A stretch of DNA of 64,000 nucleotides from JACCZX01 sp963791315 (GCA_963791315.1 CAWBRQ010000001.1:186001-250000), one strand, 5' to 3'. Positions 19,315-29,810 are shown, numbered from the stretch's first letter. The notes: generated by a model from the sequence alone, not told the origin. A program made the numbers and translations.

Positions 19315-20208
19315 CTATTCCTTCACCGACCCGGTCAGCCCCGACACGTAGTACTCGACAAAGAACGAGTAGATAAACGCCACTGGCAGCGAGCCGAGCA
19401 GCGCGCCTGCCATCAGCGGTCCCCAGTGGTAGACGTCGCCTTCGACCAGTTCGGTGACGACACCGACCGGCACCGTCTTGATTTCCGACGATGAGATGAA
19501 AGTCAGCGCGTAGATGAATTCGTTCCATGACAGTGTGAAGGCGAAGATGCCGGCCGAGATCAAGCCAGGAACCGCGAGCGGCAGCACGATCTTGGTCAGG
19601 ATCTGCCAGCGCGTGGCGCCGTCGATCAGCGCGCACTCTTCGAGCTCGAACGGAATCGAGCGGAAGTACCCCATCAGCAACCACGTGCTAAAGGGAATCA
19701 GGAATGTCGGGTAAGTCAGAATCAAGGCCCAGCGCGTATCGAACAAACCGAGCTTGAAGACGACCGTTGCCAGCGGAATAAACAGAATCGACGGCGGCAC
19801 CAGATAGGCAAGGAAGATCGACAAACCCACCTGCTTCGAACCGCGAAAGCGAAGTCGCTCGATCGCATAGGCGGCAAATATCGAAGCCGCCAATGAGAAC
19901 GCAGTGGCGACCACCGAGACGAAGACGGTGTTCCACATCCATTCCGGGTACGCGGTGCGAAAGAGCAGCTTGTCGAAGTGCGCGAGCGTCGGCGCGATTA
20001 CCCAGAACGGATTGCCGGTACGCGACAGCAGCTCGTGATCGGGCTTAACCGAAGTGATGCCCATCCAGTAAAACGGGAACAGCAGCACGATCAGGAACAC
20101 GATCAGCGGCAGGTAGATCGTGACGAACTTGCGCGACGGCGTCTCGAGATAGCTCATGCCGACGCTCTCGCCGGCTTGCGGGGACGGCGCTGCAGCCGTG
20201 GTGCTCAT
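19315..20208 (-). CDS. Sugar ABC transporter permease (MalG/UgpE type)
   Basis: 297 residues with six membrane helices and the EAA loop (EECALIDGATRWQILTKIVL) that contacts the ATPase. The C-terminus (LMAGALLGSLPVAFIYSFFV) is typical of MalG-like CUT1 permeases. The start at 20208 overlaps the other permease by 4 bases (ATGA). Last gene of the six-gene unit beginning with the IlvD-type dehydratase at 26416. Confidence 0.9.
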   Translation of the reverse strand: MSTTAAAPSPQAGESVGMSYLETPSRKFVTIYLPLIVFLIVLLFPFYWMGITSVKPDHELLSRTGNPFWVIAPTLAHFDKLLFRTAYPEWMWNTVFVSVVATAFSLAASIFAAYAIERLRFRGSKQVGLSIFLAYLVPPSILFIPLATVVFKLGLFDTRWALILTYPTFLIPFSTWLLMGYFRSIPFELEECALIDGATRWQILTKIVLPLAVPGLISAGIFAFTLSWNEFIYALTFISSSEIKTVPVGVVTELVEGDVYHWGPLMAGALLGSLPVAFIYSFFVEYYVSGLTGSVKE

Positions 20209-21113
20209 TTGTCTTGGCCTCCCTGTTGCCACGCGCGGCGCTGCAGCCCGAAGTAGCTGAACATGATCGCGGCCAGCAGGAATGGCACCATTGCGATCGA
20301 GATCGCCGCCCCCTCGCCAAGCGCTCCGCCCGAGATGGCTCGCTGGAACGACAGCGTTGCCATCAGATGCGTCGCATTCAACGGGCCTCCGCGCGTGATC
20401 ACGTAGATCAGCTGAAAATCGGTGAACGTGAAGAGCACCGAGAACGTCATCACTACCGCGATGATCGGCGTCAATAGCGGCAAAGTAACGTGGCGAAACT
20501 GTTGCCACCGCGTCGCGCCATCGATCGCCGAGGCTTCGTAGTACGACGGCGAGATCGTCTGCAATCCGGCCAGCAGCGTGATCGCGACAAACGGAACTCC
20601 GCGCCAGATGTTTGCAGCAATCACCGATAACCGCGCGTTCCACGGCTCGCCGAGGAAGTCGATGTACTTATCGATCAACCCGAGCTTCACCAGCATCCAG
20701 CTGATGATCGAGAACTGCGCGTCGTAGATCCACCAGAAGGCAATAGCCGACAACGCCGTCGGCACGATGTACGGCAACAGGATGACGGCGCGAAAGAACG
20801 TCTTGAAGCGAATGTTGCGGTTCAGAAGCAAGGCGAGCCAGAGCCCAAGAACGAACTTGATGACGCTCGCTACGAACGTGTAAAAAAGCGTGTTGAAAAG
20901 CGCGAGTCGAGTGACCGCATCGCCCCATAGGAACTCGTAGTTCTCGAGACCAATCCAGACGCCGTCGCGCCCGACTTTTGTATCGGTGAAGCCGAGCCAG
21001 AACCCGAGCCCGAGCGGATAAGTGAGGAACAGCACCAGCAGCACCGCCGCCGGCAGCATGAACAACATGCCGAGCGCGTTGCGGTTGTTCTGCAGTTTCT
21101 CGAGAGTCGTCAT
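20205..21113 (-). CDS. Sugar ABC transporter permease (MalF/UgpA type)
   Basis: 302 residues. First helix MLFMLPAAVLLVLFLTYPL, then transmembrane helices and an EAA loop (YYEASAIDGATRWQQFRHVT) that resembles the partner's loop. CUT1 family. ATG at 21113 was chosen because translation upstream passes through a hairpin and is unlike any permease. The hairpin separates it from the receptor gene, so it is probably made in smaller amount than the receptor. Confidence 0.9.
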   Translation of the reverse strand: MTTLEKLQNNRNALGMLFMLPAAVLLVLFLTYPLGLGFWLGFTDTKVGRDGVWIGLENYEFLWGDAVTRLALFNTLFYTFVASVIKFVLGLWLALLLNRNIRFKTFFRAVILLPYIVPTALSAIAFWWIYDAQFSIISWMLVKLGLIDKYIDFLGEPWNARLSVIAANIWRGVPFVAITLLAGLQTISPSYYEASAIDGATRWQQFRHVTLPLLTPIIAVVMTFSVLFTFTDFQLIYVITRGGPLNATHLMATLSFQRAISGGALGEGAAISIAMVPFLLAAIMFSYFGLQRRAWQQGGQDK

Positions 21114-21120
21114 TGAAGAA

Positions 21121-21144
21121 AAGGGCTCGCAAACGCGAGCCCTT
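21121..21144 (-). terminator. Perfect 10-bp hairpin with T-rich tail between receptor and permease genes
   Basis: AAGGGCTCGC / GCGAGCCCTT pair perfectly around a 4-base loop. On the minus strand the stem is followed by a T-rich tail (TTTTCTTC) and then the permease start. It probably gives partial termination or protects the receptor message, as in other binding-protein operons. Confidence 0.75.
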
Positions 21145-21162
21145 GTCCACACGAACGCGGTG

Positions 21163-22491
21163 TCAGACCTTGTAGTACCTCTCGGCGCGCTTCTGTGCGC
21201 GTTCCATCGCCTCCTTAGGTGTCTTCGACCCGCTGATTGCCTCTGCCACCATGTTGACGACGATGAAGTCGGCACCGGCGCCTGCCGATGCGTAGCCAAG
21301 CTTGCCTGCGTAGCCGGCGGGTCGCATGTTCTTGACCGGGTCGCGATACGGCGTGTTCTTCGGATCGGTGGTCCAGATCGGAAGACTCGCGTAGCCGGCG
21401 AGCGGCGTCGCGACATACGCACCCGCACCCGTCAGCCACGGATCGAACTGTTCCTTTTCCATCATGAAGCGCAGGAACTCTTTCGCAGCCTGCGGATACT
21501 TCGTGTACTTCATGATCATCTGGTTGAAGAACAGATGCGACTCGGTCGGCACGCCAACGGGACCGATTGGATAGTTCGCGTGCTGGATGTCGGCCGCCAT
21601 TTCCTTGACCTTCGGATCCGTCGAGTTCTTGGCGGCGTAGTAGATCGAGATGCCGTTGTTGGTCAGCGAAATCTGACCGTCTAGGAACGCCTTGTTGTTG
21701 TTCGGATCCAGCCACGACAGCGTGCCCGGAATGAACGTTGCGTAGAGCTCCTTGCCGTACTCGAGCGCCTTCATCGTTTCCGGGCTGTCGATCACCACCT
21801 TGTTGTTCTGGTCGACGAGCTTGCCGCCGAACGCCCAGATCAGCCAGTTGCACCACAAGCCATCACCCGTCGCATTGCCGAGAGCCATCCCGCCCGGGGT
21901 GCCTTTCGCATGCAGCGCCTTCATCAGCTTCAGAAAACCGTCAGTGTCTTTCGGAAAAGTGTCGAAGCCGGCCGCTTTGACCATGCTGCCGCGATAGACG
22001 AGCATCGCGCCGGCCGCGCCTAGCGGCAGCCCGATCCATTTCTTGCCGTCGGGCTTCAGAAACATTTCGCCGGCCGGATACCACGGCCCGTACTTCTTGC
22101 CGATGTACTCGGCGACATCAGTGACGTCGAGCAGTTTGTCCGGATAAAGGTTCGCGTCATCGTTGGTCGACAGGATGATGTCGGGTCCCGCGCCCGTGTT
22201 CGCCGCTACCGCGGCTTTCGGGCGCACGTCTTCCCAGCCTTCGTTATCGACGCGCACCGGGATGCCTGTCTTGTCAGTGAACTTCTTAACGTTCGCCATG
22301 TAGGCGTCGATGTCACCCTGCACGAAACGGCTCCAGCGCAGCACGCGCAGCGTGGCGCCTTTTTCAGGCTTCAGTGTCAGTGTTTGCGCACTCGCCAGCG
22401 GCGAGAAGAGCGTCGCACTCGAACCTAATGTCGCGGCGGCGGCAACGCTGGCTGAACCTTCCAGAAACTTGCGCCGATTGAATTCACTCAT
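21163..22491 (-). CDS. Sugar ABC transporter substrate-binding protein, Tat-type signal
   Basis: 442 residues, bacterial extracellular solute-binding family 1. The N-terminus NRRKFLEGSASVAAAATLG carries a twin-arginine motif, so it is probably folded before export through Tat. The mature part (LRVLRWSRFVQGDIDAYM, FTDKTGIPVRVDNEGWEDV) and the later AWFNGKAAM-like region fit CUT1 receptors. The ligand is probably a sugar or sugar acid fed to the IlvD-type dehydratase of the same operon. Confidence 0.9.
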   Translation of the reverse strand: MSEFNRRKFLEGSASVAAAATLGSSATLFSPLASAQTLTLKPEKGATLRVLRWSRFVQGDIDAYMANVKKFTDKTGIPVRVDNEGWEDVRPKAAVAANTGAGPDIILSTNDDANLYPDKLLDVTDVAEYIGKKYGPWYPAGEMFLKPDGKKWIGLPLGAAGAMLVYRGSMVKAAGFDTFPKDTDGFLKLMKALHAKGTPGGMALGNATGDGLWCNWLIWAFGGKLVDQNNKVVIDSPETMKALEYGKELYATFIPGTLSWLDPNNNKAFLDGQISLTNNGISIYYAAKNSTDPKVKEMAADIQHANYPIGPVGVPTESHLFFNQMIMKYTKYPQAAKEFLRFMMEKEQFDPWLTGAGAYVATPLAGYASLPIWTTDPKNTPYRDPVKNMRPAGYAGKLGYASAGAGADFIVVNMVAEAISGSKTPKEAMERAQKRAERYYKV

Positions 22492-22551
22492 TGATGTCTC
22501 CCTGGGTGTTGAAAGTCATGCTTGCAAAATCGCCTTCGCCAATATGCGTTG

Positions 22552-23622
<1,071 letters not shown>

Positions 23623-23648
23623 GACCGGGTTGTCTCCTCCGGGTGCGC

Positions 23649-23670
23649 CGTCTTGTTAGCAACTAAGACG
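23649..23670. promoter_or_regulatory. 22-bp inverted repeat before the ABC ATPase gene
   Basis: CGTCTT and AAGACG arms flank an imperfect GTT/AAC core in the 54-base gap between the dehydrogenase stop and the ATPase start. There is no T tract, so an operator or mRNA processing hairpin is more likely than a terminator. Confidence 0.4.
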
Positions 23671-23676
23671 CCGCGG

Positions 23677-24675
23677 TTATCTTGCGTTGACCCTAATGTT
23701 GGGGCTCTTCGTCCCCGGGGTCTTCTTGCCTTCAACAACAGGATACATCGGCCGCCCAGTTTGCGACCACTGAACGATATTGAGCGCCGCCTTACGACGC
23801 AGTTCGATTTCCGACGCGGCCGAATAAAACGCTGCGTGCGGCGACAGTAGCGCGCGCGGATGGCGCGCCAGCGCCTCGTCGACGCCAAGCGGTTCGATCG
23901 GCAGAACATCGAGGCCGGCCCCGTCGAGCGTGCCATCGTCCAGCGCCGCCAGCACCGCGGAAACGTCGACGATGCCGCCGCGCGCGGTATTCACCAGAAA
24001 GCTGCCGCGCTTCATTCGCGCGAGCTGAGAAGCTCCCACCATTGCGCGCGTCTCGTCGTTCAGAGGAACGTGCAATGACACGACATCGGCCTGCTCGAAC
24101 AAGTGCTCCTGCGTCACGCGTTTGACGAAGACCGGAAAATCGCCGTCGATGATGTATGGATCGCATGCGATGACATGCGCGAAACAATCGCGAGCCAATG
24201 CGGCATAACGCTTGCCAATGCGGCCCAGCCCAAGAATTCCCACCGTCATGTCACTCGCGCGGCGGATCGGGCCCGGCGATAGATAGTGCCATTTGCCGGC
24301 GCGCACGTCGCGATCGTAGAGCGCGAGGTGGCGAATCAACGCGAGCGTCATTGCAAGCGCGTGCGTCGCAACTTCACCCACTCCGTAGTCGGGCGAGTTG
24401 GCGACCCATACGCCATGGCGGCGGCAGGCTTCGGTATCGATCGTATCGAATCCAGCGCCGTACCGGCTCACAAGCCCAATGCGAGGCAGCGCACCGAGCA
24501 CGCGATCCGTCACCGGCGCGTATTGCAACAGCAACGCATCGCATTCCTGCGCAGCAGCGATCAAATCATCTTCGCTTTTGCATTGCGCCTCGAGAAGGTC
24601 AACGCCGCTCGTACGAAACACTTCGCGCTCGAGCTCGATGTCAGGAAAATCGTAATCGGTGATCAGCGCGCGCAC
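23677..24675 (-). CDS. D-2-hydroxyacid dehydrogenase (PGDH/CtBP-like)
   Basis: About 332 residues, a different lineage from the enzyme at 13474. Cofactor motif GILGLGRIGKRYA, catalytic Arg in NTARGGIVD, and His in LLSPHAAFYS. The start is uncertain: GTG at 24675 (MRALITDYDF) is preferred; TTG at 24681 is also possible, and both overlap the end of the dehydratase gene. Its position suggests it reduces a keto-acid formed in the pathway. The C-terminal tail (GKKTPGTKSPNIR) extends beyond the conserved fold. Confidence 0.85.
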   Translation of the reverse strand: MRALITDYDFPDIELEREVFRTSGVDLLEAQCKSEDDLIAAAQECDALLLQYAPVTDRVLGALPRIGLVSRYGAGFDTIDTEACRRHGVWVANSPDYGVGEVATHALAMTLALIRHLALYDRDVRAGKWHYLSPGPIRRASDMTVGILGLGRIGKRYAALARDCFAHVIACDPYIIDGDFPVFVKRVTQEHLFEQADVVSLHVPLNDETRAMVGASQLARMKRGSFLVNTARGGIVDVSAVLAALDDGTLDGAGLDVLPIEPLGVDEALARHPRALLSPHAAFYSAASEIELRRKAALNIVQWSQTGRPMYPVVEGKKTPGTKSPNIRVNAR

Positions 24676-24682
24676 GTGCAAC

Positions 24683-26416
24683 TCAATGATTGTCTTTGGG
24701 AACCGCTGAGCCGCTGGACCCGACCAGGAAGTCGAGATCGGCACCTTTGTCGGCTTGCTGTACGTGATCGAAATACAGCTTGGTGTAACCGCGCGCTGCC
24801 GGAGGCGCCGGAGGTTTCCACGCCGAACGCCGTCGCTTCAGTTCTTCGTCGGTGACTTCGAGATGTAGGCGGCGACGCTCGACATCAAGCTCGATGATGT
24901 CGCCGTTTTGTACCAGCGCGAGGGTGCCCCCCGCAGCGGCTTCGGGCGCCGCGTGCAGCACGACCGTCCCATAGGCGGTTCCACTCATGCGCGCATCGGA
25001 GATGCGCACCATGTCGGTCACACCAAGTCGCAGAAGCTTCGCCGGTAGCGGCATGTTTCCGACTTCCGCCATGCCCGGGTAACCCTTCGGACCGCAGTTC
25101 TTCAATACCAGGATGTCGGTAGCAGTGACGTCGAGGCTGTCATCTTCAACGCTCGCATGCATTTCGTCGCTGGTTTCAAACACGACTGCGCGGCCGCGAT
25201 GCTTCATCAGAGCGGGCGTTGCGGCCGACGGCTTGATCACCGCACCGTCAGGCGCGAGGTTTCCGCGCAGCACAGCGATACCCGCGTGACGCTTGAATGG
25301 ATCGGCGAGCGGCCGGATCACGCGCTTGGTTCCCTCGAGGTCGTAGCGCGGTGCGTCGCGGTTGTTGTCCCACAGCGTGCGGCCGTTTGCCGTCAGCGCA
25401 TCCTTGTTCAAGCTCGCGCCAAGTTCGCGAATTACGGCCGGCAATCCGCCCGCGTAATAAAAGTCTTCCATCAAATACTGACCCGAGGGCTGCAGATCGA
25501 CTAGGCACGGCAGGTCATGGCCCAGAGCATCCCAGTCATCGAGCGACAACGGCACTCCCGCGCGGCCTGCAAGTGCAAGTAAATGGATCACCGCATTGGT
25601 CGAGCCGCCGATCGCCGCATTGATGCGAATCGCATTCTCGAACGCAGCACGGGTCAGAATCTTGGACAACACGAGGTCTTCGTCGACCATCTGCACGATG
25701 CGCCGCCCAGCCATCCGCGCGAGCACGTTGCGTCGTCCATCAACGGCCGGAATCGCCGCGTTACCGGGCAACCCAACGCCAAGCGCTTCGACCATGCTCG
25801 CCATCGTCGACGCGGTCCCCATCGTCATGCAGTGCCCATGCGAGCGATGCATGCAGCTTTCGGCCTCGAAGAAATCCTGCTGCGTTATTTCGCCGGCACG
25901 CACGGCTTCACTCATTTGCCATACACCGGTGCCAGAGCCAAGCTCGCCTCCGCGATACTTGCCCGACAGCATCGGTCCGCCGGAGACGCCGATCGTCGGC
26001 AGATCGACGCTCGCAGCGCCCATCAGCAACGCCGGCGTCGTCTTGTCGCAGCCCATCAGCAATACGACGCCGTCGAGCGGATTGGCACGAATCGATTCCT
26101 CGACGTCCATGCTGACCAGATTGCGAAACAGCATCGTCGTCGGGCGCATCAACGTTTCGCCGAGCGACATCACCGGAAATTCGAGAGGAAAGCCGCCCGC
26201 TTCGAGCACGCCTTGCCGCACCTGATCGGCGAGTACGCGAAAGTGCGTATTGCATGGCGTCAGCTCAGACCATGTGTTGCAGATGCCGATCACCGGACGG
26301 CCGTCGAACTGATCGTGCGGAATGCCGCGGTTCTTCATCCACGAGCGGTAGATGAACCATCGCGGTCGAGGCGGCCGAACCAGGACTTGACTACGACGGG
26401 GCTTACGCGATGACAT
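24683..26416 (-). CDS. IlvD/Edd-family sugar-acid dehydratase (L-arabinonate dehydratase-like)
   Basis: 577 residues. Cluster and metal motifs are clear: Cys in SELTPCNTHF, GCDKTTPALLMGAAS, and GHCMTMGTASTMASM, then GGSTNAVIHLLA, GNLAPDGAV, KNCGPKGYPGMAEVGNM and ISDARMSGTAYG. The end (GADLDFLVGSSGSAVPKDNH) matches L-arabinonate/D-xylonate-type dehydratases. Residues about 11-21 are out of frame: another frame reads KSWFGRLDRDG, the expected sequence, so two compensating indels lie near 26345-26385. First gene of the unit that also holds the dehydrogenase and ABC transporter. Substrate (pentonate, fuconate or similar) is inferred. Confidence 0.9.
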   Translation of the reverse strand: MSSRKPRRSQVLVRPPRPRWFIYRSWMKNRGIPHDQFDGRPVIGICNTWSELTPCNTHFRVLADQVRQGVLEAGGFPLEFPVMSLGETLMRPTTMLFRNLVSMDVEESIRANPLDGVVLLMGCDKTTPALLMGAASVDLPTIGVSGGPMLSGKYRGGELGSGTGVWQMSEAVRAGEITQQDFFEAESCMHRSHGHCMTMGTASTMASMVEALGVGLPGNAAIPAVDGRRNVLARMAGRRIVQMVDEDLVLSKILTRAAFENAIRINAAIGGSTNAVIHLLALAGRAGVPLSLDDWDALGHDLPCLVDLQPSGQYLMEDFYYAGGLPAVIRELGASLNKDALTANGRTLWDNNRDAPRYDLEGTKRVIRPLADPFKRHAGIAVLRGNLAPDGAVIKPSAATPALMKHRGRAVVFETSDEMHASVEDDSLDVTATDILVLKNCGPKGYPGMAEVGNMPLPAKLLRLGVTDMVRISDARMSGTAYGTVVLHAAPEAAAGGTLALVQNGDIIELDVERRRLHLEVTDEELKRRRSAWKPPAPPAARGYTKLYFDHVQQADKGADLDFLVGSSGSAVPKDNH

Positions 26417-26499
26417 TCAGGGATTTCGCGAGGGATCAACGAAAGGCGCGGCGAGTGTAGCCACGGACGCTTAGGACGGTCAACAACGGAACACAAATC

Positions 26500-26522
26500 G
26501 GTCAAGTGGTCTGACCAATTTT
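26500..26522. promoter_or_regulatory. GntR-type operator, copy 2
   Basis: Perfect palindrome TGGTC-T-GACCA (26507-26517) in the divergent region between the IlvD-type dehydratase and the SDR at 26568. The surrounding 23 bases equal those at 11698-11720 except for the centre base. A TATAGT sequence at 26528-26533 could be a -10 element for the SDR, placing the operator in a repressing position. Confidence 0.75.
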
Positions 26523-26567
26523 GCGGATATAGTCCTTTGCAACGACACATGGGCGGAGGGGCGATGA

Positions 26568-27318
26568 ATGAATCAGCTCGACATGCAGGGACGCGGCGCG
26601 ATCGTGACCGGAGGTGCGGCGGGAATCGGGTATCGCGATTGCGCACCGACTGGAGGCCTCAGGCGCGCGCGTCAGCCTGTGGGACCGCGATGCGAGGCGG
26701 CGCTCGCAAGCCGCGGCGAAGTCGCTCGGCGCGCAATGTCGCACACGCACGCTCGACGTCACCAGCGAAGACGAGGTGGCGTGCCGCGTTCGCAAGTCGC
26801 TCAAGGCGCTCGGCCGCGTCGACGCGCTGGTCTGCAGCGCAGGCATCACGGGGCCGAACACGACCGTGCAGCAGTACCCGGTCGCGGCGTGGAAGGAAGT
26901 GCTCGACATCAACCTGACCGGCGTTTTCCTGTGCAACCGGGCGCTCATCGCGCACATGCACGCCAACGACTACGGTCGCATCGTCAATATCGCGTCGATC
27001 GCCGGCAAGGAAGGCAATCCGAACGCCAGCGCGTACAGCGCGTCGAAGGCCGGCGTGATCGCGTTGACCAAATCGCTCGGCAAGGAACTTGCGAAGACCG
27101 GAGTACGTGTCAACTGCGTCACCCCGGCGGCCGTCAAGACCGGCATGTTCGCGCAGATGACGCAGAGCCACATCGACTTCATGCTGTCGAAGATTCCGAT
27201 GGGCCGCTTCGGTGAGGTCGAGGAGATCGCTGCGCTCGTCACCTGGCTCTGCACCGAAGATTGTTCGTTCTCGACCGGCGCGGTGTTCGATCTGTCGGGT
27301 GGTCGCGCGGTGTACTGA
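26568..27318 (+). CDS. SDR, 2-keto-3-deoxy sugar-acid dehydrogenase-like (one frameshift)
   Basis: About 250 residues. It starts MNQLDMQGRGAIVTGGAAGIG with GGAGGGG upstream. The frame changes near 26630 and continues IAHRLEASGARVSLWDRDA, SAGITGPN, NIASIAGKEGNPNASAYSAS (catalytic Ser and Tyr-x-x-x-Lys) and TGAVFDLSGGRAVY. The GKEGNPNASAYSASKAGVI block is typical of dehydrogenases of non-phosphorylated rhamnose/fucose-type pathways. It is divergent from the IlvD-type dehydratase and shares its operator, so it probably acts on that enzyme's product. Confidence 0.86.
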
Positions 27319-27319
27319 G

Positions 27320-28099
27320 ATGACTGAAGCTCGTTGGCGTCTGCATTTGCTGGTCGCCGCTGCCGCACTGCTCGTGGTTGGGTGTCGTGCAGAAGCACCG
27401 TCATTGCGCCCCGCTGAGACCTTCAACTTCGCCTCACAACCCATTTCATTCTCGCCACCACCCAAGCCTTGGGAGGCCGAAGGACAACTGAGCGGCGGTC
27501 TGCGTGGCGTGCATTACGTGAAGCGGGGCGGCGTAGGCGAAGCGATCGACGTCGCGGACTGGTACGACGTTTCGGGGCGCCTTCGGCGTGTCGAGCTGGC
27601 CGCGCTCGCCGAGACTGACCCGAACTATGAAACCTTTGACTTCGAGCACGCGCTTCGCAAAGCTTGGGCGCGCACCGAGAGGCCGTATTCGGCGCTCGAA
27701 ACCGACGTAGCAACCGACATCAACAATGCGCTGAATCTTGCCCGTGAAGCACGTCGGAAGCGCGATTACGCGACCGTACGAGAACAGTTGCAAGCCGCGC
27801 AGGCCGCTGCCGACCGCCTGCATTTCTCGTACGAAGAGGTGATCGACCGCGCACTGTTCCGGCCCGAGTCCACAAGCGATCCGTCGCGCTACAAATACGT
27901 CGGCCGTCGCGACACTCAAGTCGCGGGGGCGCGTGCTGTAACGCTTGACTACACGCTCGAATTGCCCGAGGGCCGTCGTTACCTGCGCAAGACGTACACG
28001 TTTCACAACGATCACGTATTCGTCGCCGAGTTCATAGGTCTTAAGGAGACGCTGCCGTTGTTCGACAAAGTGGTCGCCAGCATTTCGTTTCCGCAATGA
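27320..28099 (+). CDS. Lipoprotein of unknown function
   Basis: 259 residues with a lipoprotein signal (LHLLVAAAALLVVGC). The mature part includes a helical region with charged repeats (NNALNLAREARRKRDYATVR) and a C-terminal beta-rich part (RYKYVGRRDTQVAGARAVTL). I recognise no family. It starts one base after the SDR stop and overlaps the next lipoprotein by 4 bases, so the pair is co-translated. Confidence 0.7.
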   Translation: MTEARWRLHLLVAAAALLVVGCRAEAPSLRPAETFNFASQPISFSPPPKPWEAEGQLSGGLRGVHYVKRGGVGEAIDVADWYDVSGRLRRVELAALAETDPNYETFDFEHALRKAWARTERPYSALETDVATDINNALNLAREARRKRDYATVREQLQAAQAAADRLHFSYEEVIDRALFRPESTSDPSRYKYVGRRDTQVAGARAVTLDYTLELPEGRRYLRKTYTFHNDHVFVAEFIGLKETLPLFDKVVASISFPQ

Positions 28100-28710
28100 A
28101 AATCGGTTTGGCGGCGGCGATAGGCGTAGCGATCATCGCCGCGACGGGAGCCTGCAACAAACAGGAGCCGCCACCAGCGCTACGAGAAATCACCGTCGGA
28201 AGCCATCGTGTGGCGATCCAGTTGCCGCCGGGTTGGCAGATCTTCGATTACGGGCAGCACGTTCTGCTCAAAGCCCCACCATTGACCGATGCTGAACAGC
28301 GCGCGATCGATTACAGCGGCAAGCTTTCGTTCAAGTCGCTGGGGGCGGTTCGCCTGCAAGACATGGGGCCAATCCGCCAGATCGGAGGTGCGGGAGCGAA
28401 TCCGGAATCAACACTGGCATTTCCGGAGCTTTCCGATCGCGCGCTGGCTCGCCTCGATCACGATCGGCGCCGCGACATCGAGTATCGCAAATGGGTATCG
28501 GTCAGCGGACGCGAAGGCGAGGAAGTCGGAACCTGGCAGCGGCAGACACACACCGCGCCGCGCCGTTTTCTGTTCGTCGCGAATGACAACAATCTGCTCG
28601 CTGTGAGCTCCGAGGTCGTCGGCGCCGCGGAAAGTCTCGACGGCTATGCCGCGATCCGCTCGTCGCTTCAGCTCCTGCCTAACGGTGCAGGCGACGCTAC
28701 GCGGCGATAG
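28096..28710 (+). CDS. Lipoprotein of unknown function, partner of the preceding gene
   Basis: 204 residues; signal and lipobox GVAIIAATGAC. Mature part begins NKQEPPPALREITVGSHRVA and contains QLPPGWQIFDYGQHVLLKAP, reminiscent of small beta-rich lipoproteins that monitor surface stress, but no family is assigned. It overlaps the previous gene by ATGA. Its 3' end overlaps the convergent YCF48-like gene by about 43 bases. Confidence 0.68.
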   Translation: MKIGLAAAIGVAIIAATGACNKQEPPPALREITVGSHRVAIQLPPGWQIFDYGQHVLLKAPPLTDAEQRAIDYSGKLSFKSLGAVRLQDMGPIRQIGGAGANPESTLAFPELSDRALARLDHDRRRDIEYRKWVSVSGREGEEVGTWQRQTHTAPRRFLFVANDNNLLAVSSEVVGAAESLDGYAAIRSSLQLLPNGAGDATRR

Positions 28711-29810
28711 ATTGACTGCATGCCCTCGCGCGTACGCGCTCCAACGGCCCACATGTGATCCGAGTCGAGCACGTAGAGCGCCTTCAGTTCCTCGCCGCTG
28801 ATGTCAGCCTCGACAGTCCACGATGCACCGCCGTCGCGCGTGTGCAGAATCAACGAGCGCGCATGGTGAGAAAAATGACCGACGAGCCAGCCGCGACTCG
28901 CGTCGATGAACCGAACGGAGGCCAGTGTCAGGCCGGGCGTGCGATCACCGGCGTCGATCGTCTGCACGCCTCTGGCGGTCTGAATTTTCTCGAGGCGGGC
29001 GGCCGAGCGGGCGTCAGCAAGCCCGGTGTCCTGCATGGTCCACGTCGCTCCACCGTCGCGCGTGTTGAAAATCGTTCCCTCTTCACCCACCACCCATCCG
29101 TGACGGGAATCGACGAAATATATGGCGCGCAAGTCGGGCTTGTTGCCGGGCGGAAGCGGAAGTGCGACAGCAGTCCAGCTCTGTCCGCCATCGCCGGTTG
29201 TCATCAGCTTCGCATTCTTTCCCACCAGCCAACCGTTGTTCCCGTCGAGAAACTGAATCGCCCGGCCCTGAACCGTACCGCCATCGGCGGGTTTGAATTT
29301 GTCCCACTTCTGTCCGGCGTCAGCTGAAACGAGTGCATCGCCTTCTCCGATCGCCCAGCCGAGCCGATCATCGATGAAGTGGACGGTCCAAAGCCAGCGC
29401 AGACCCCAGCCAGACACTGCCTGATCCCAGCTTTCGCCTCCGTCCTGAGTCGTGATCACTGCTCCGCATCCCGCAACAACCCCCCGTTGTGGATCGAAAA
29501 AGTGCACGCTGACGAACTCGCAACCTCGTCCGAAAGTCTCGGCAGAAACCGCGCCGCTCGTGTATTTCCATGTGCTGCCGCCGTCTTGTGTGCGGCCGAT
29601 CAATCCTCCGGCAATGTCGTGTCTGCCGCCGACAATCCAGCCGCGGTCCGCATCGACGAACCAAATTCCGCGGAAATCGGCAGCCGTGTTAAGAGGTAAG
29701 GCCTGCCAAAGAGTCGGCGGCGCCGCCGGTGGCTTGCGCCCACAGCCACTGGCGCTCACCGCCAGCAGCGCCGCCAGCAGCAATTGCGGCAGTCGGTTCG
29801 AAATACTCAT
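28668..29810 (-). CDS. YCF48-like beta-propeller lipoprotein
   Basis: 380 residues. Signal and lipobox LLLAALLAVSASGC, then repeated blades each with a DGG-x-x-W motif (TQDGGSTW, TQDGGESW, TGDGGQSW, TRDGGATW, TRDGGASW) preceded by G-W-x-V-G. This is the photosystem II stability factor HCF136/YCF48 fold, also common in non-photosynthetic bacteria, where its role is unclear. It is convergent with the two lipoprotein genes. Intact frame. Confidence 0.82.
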   Translation of the reverse strand: MSISNRLPQLLLAALLAVSASGCGRKPPAAPPTLWQALPLNTAADFRGIWFVDADRGWIVGGRHDIAGGLIGRTQDGGSTWKYTSGAVSAETFGRGCEFVSVHFFDPQRGVVAGCGAVITTQDGGESWDQAVSGWGLRWLWTVHFIDDRLGWAIGEGDALVSADAGQKWDKFKPADGGTVQGRAIQFLDGNNGWLVGKNAKLMTTGDGGQSWTAVALPLPPGNKPDLRAIYFVDSRHGWVVGEEGTIFNTRDGGATWTMQDTGLADARSAARLEKIQTARGVQTIDAGDRTPGLTLASVRFIDASRGWLVGHFSHHARSLILHTRDGGASWTVEADISGEELKALYVLDSDHMWAVGARTREGMQSIYRRVASPAPLGRS

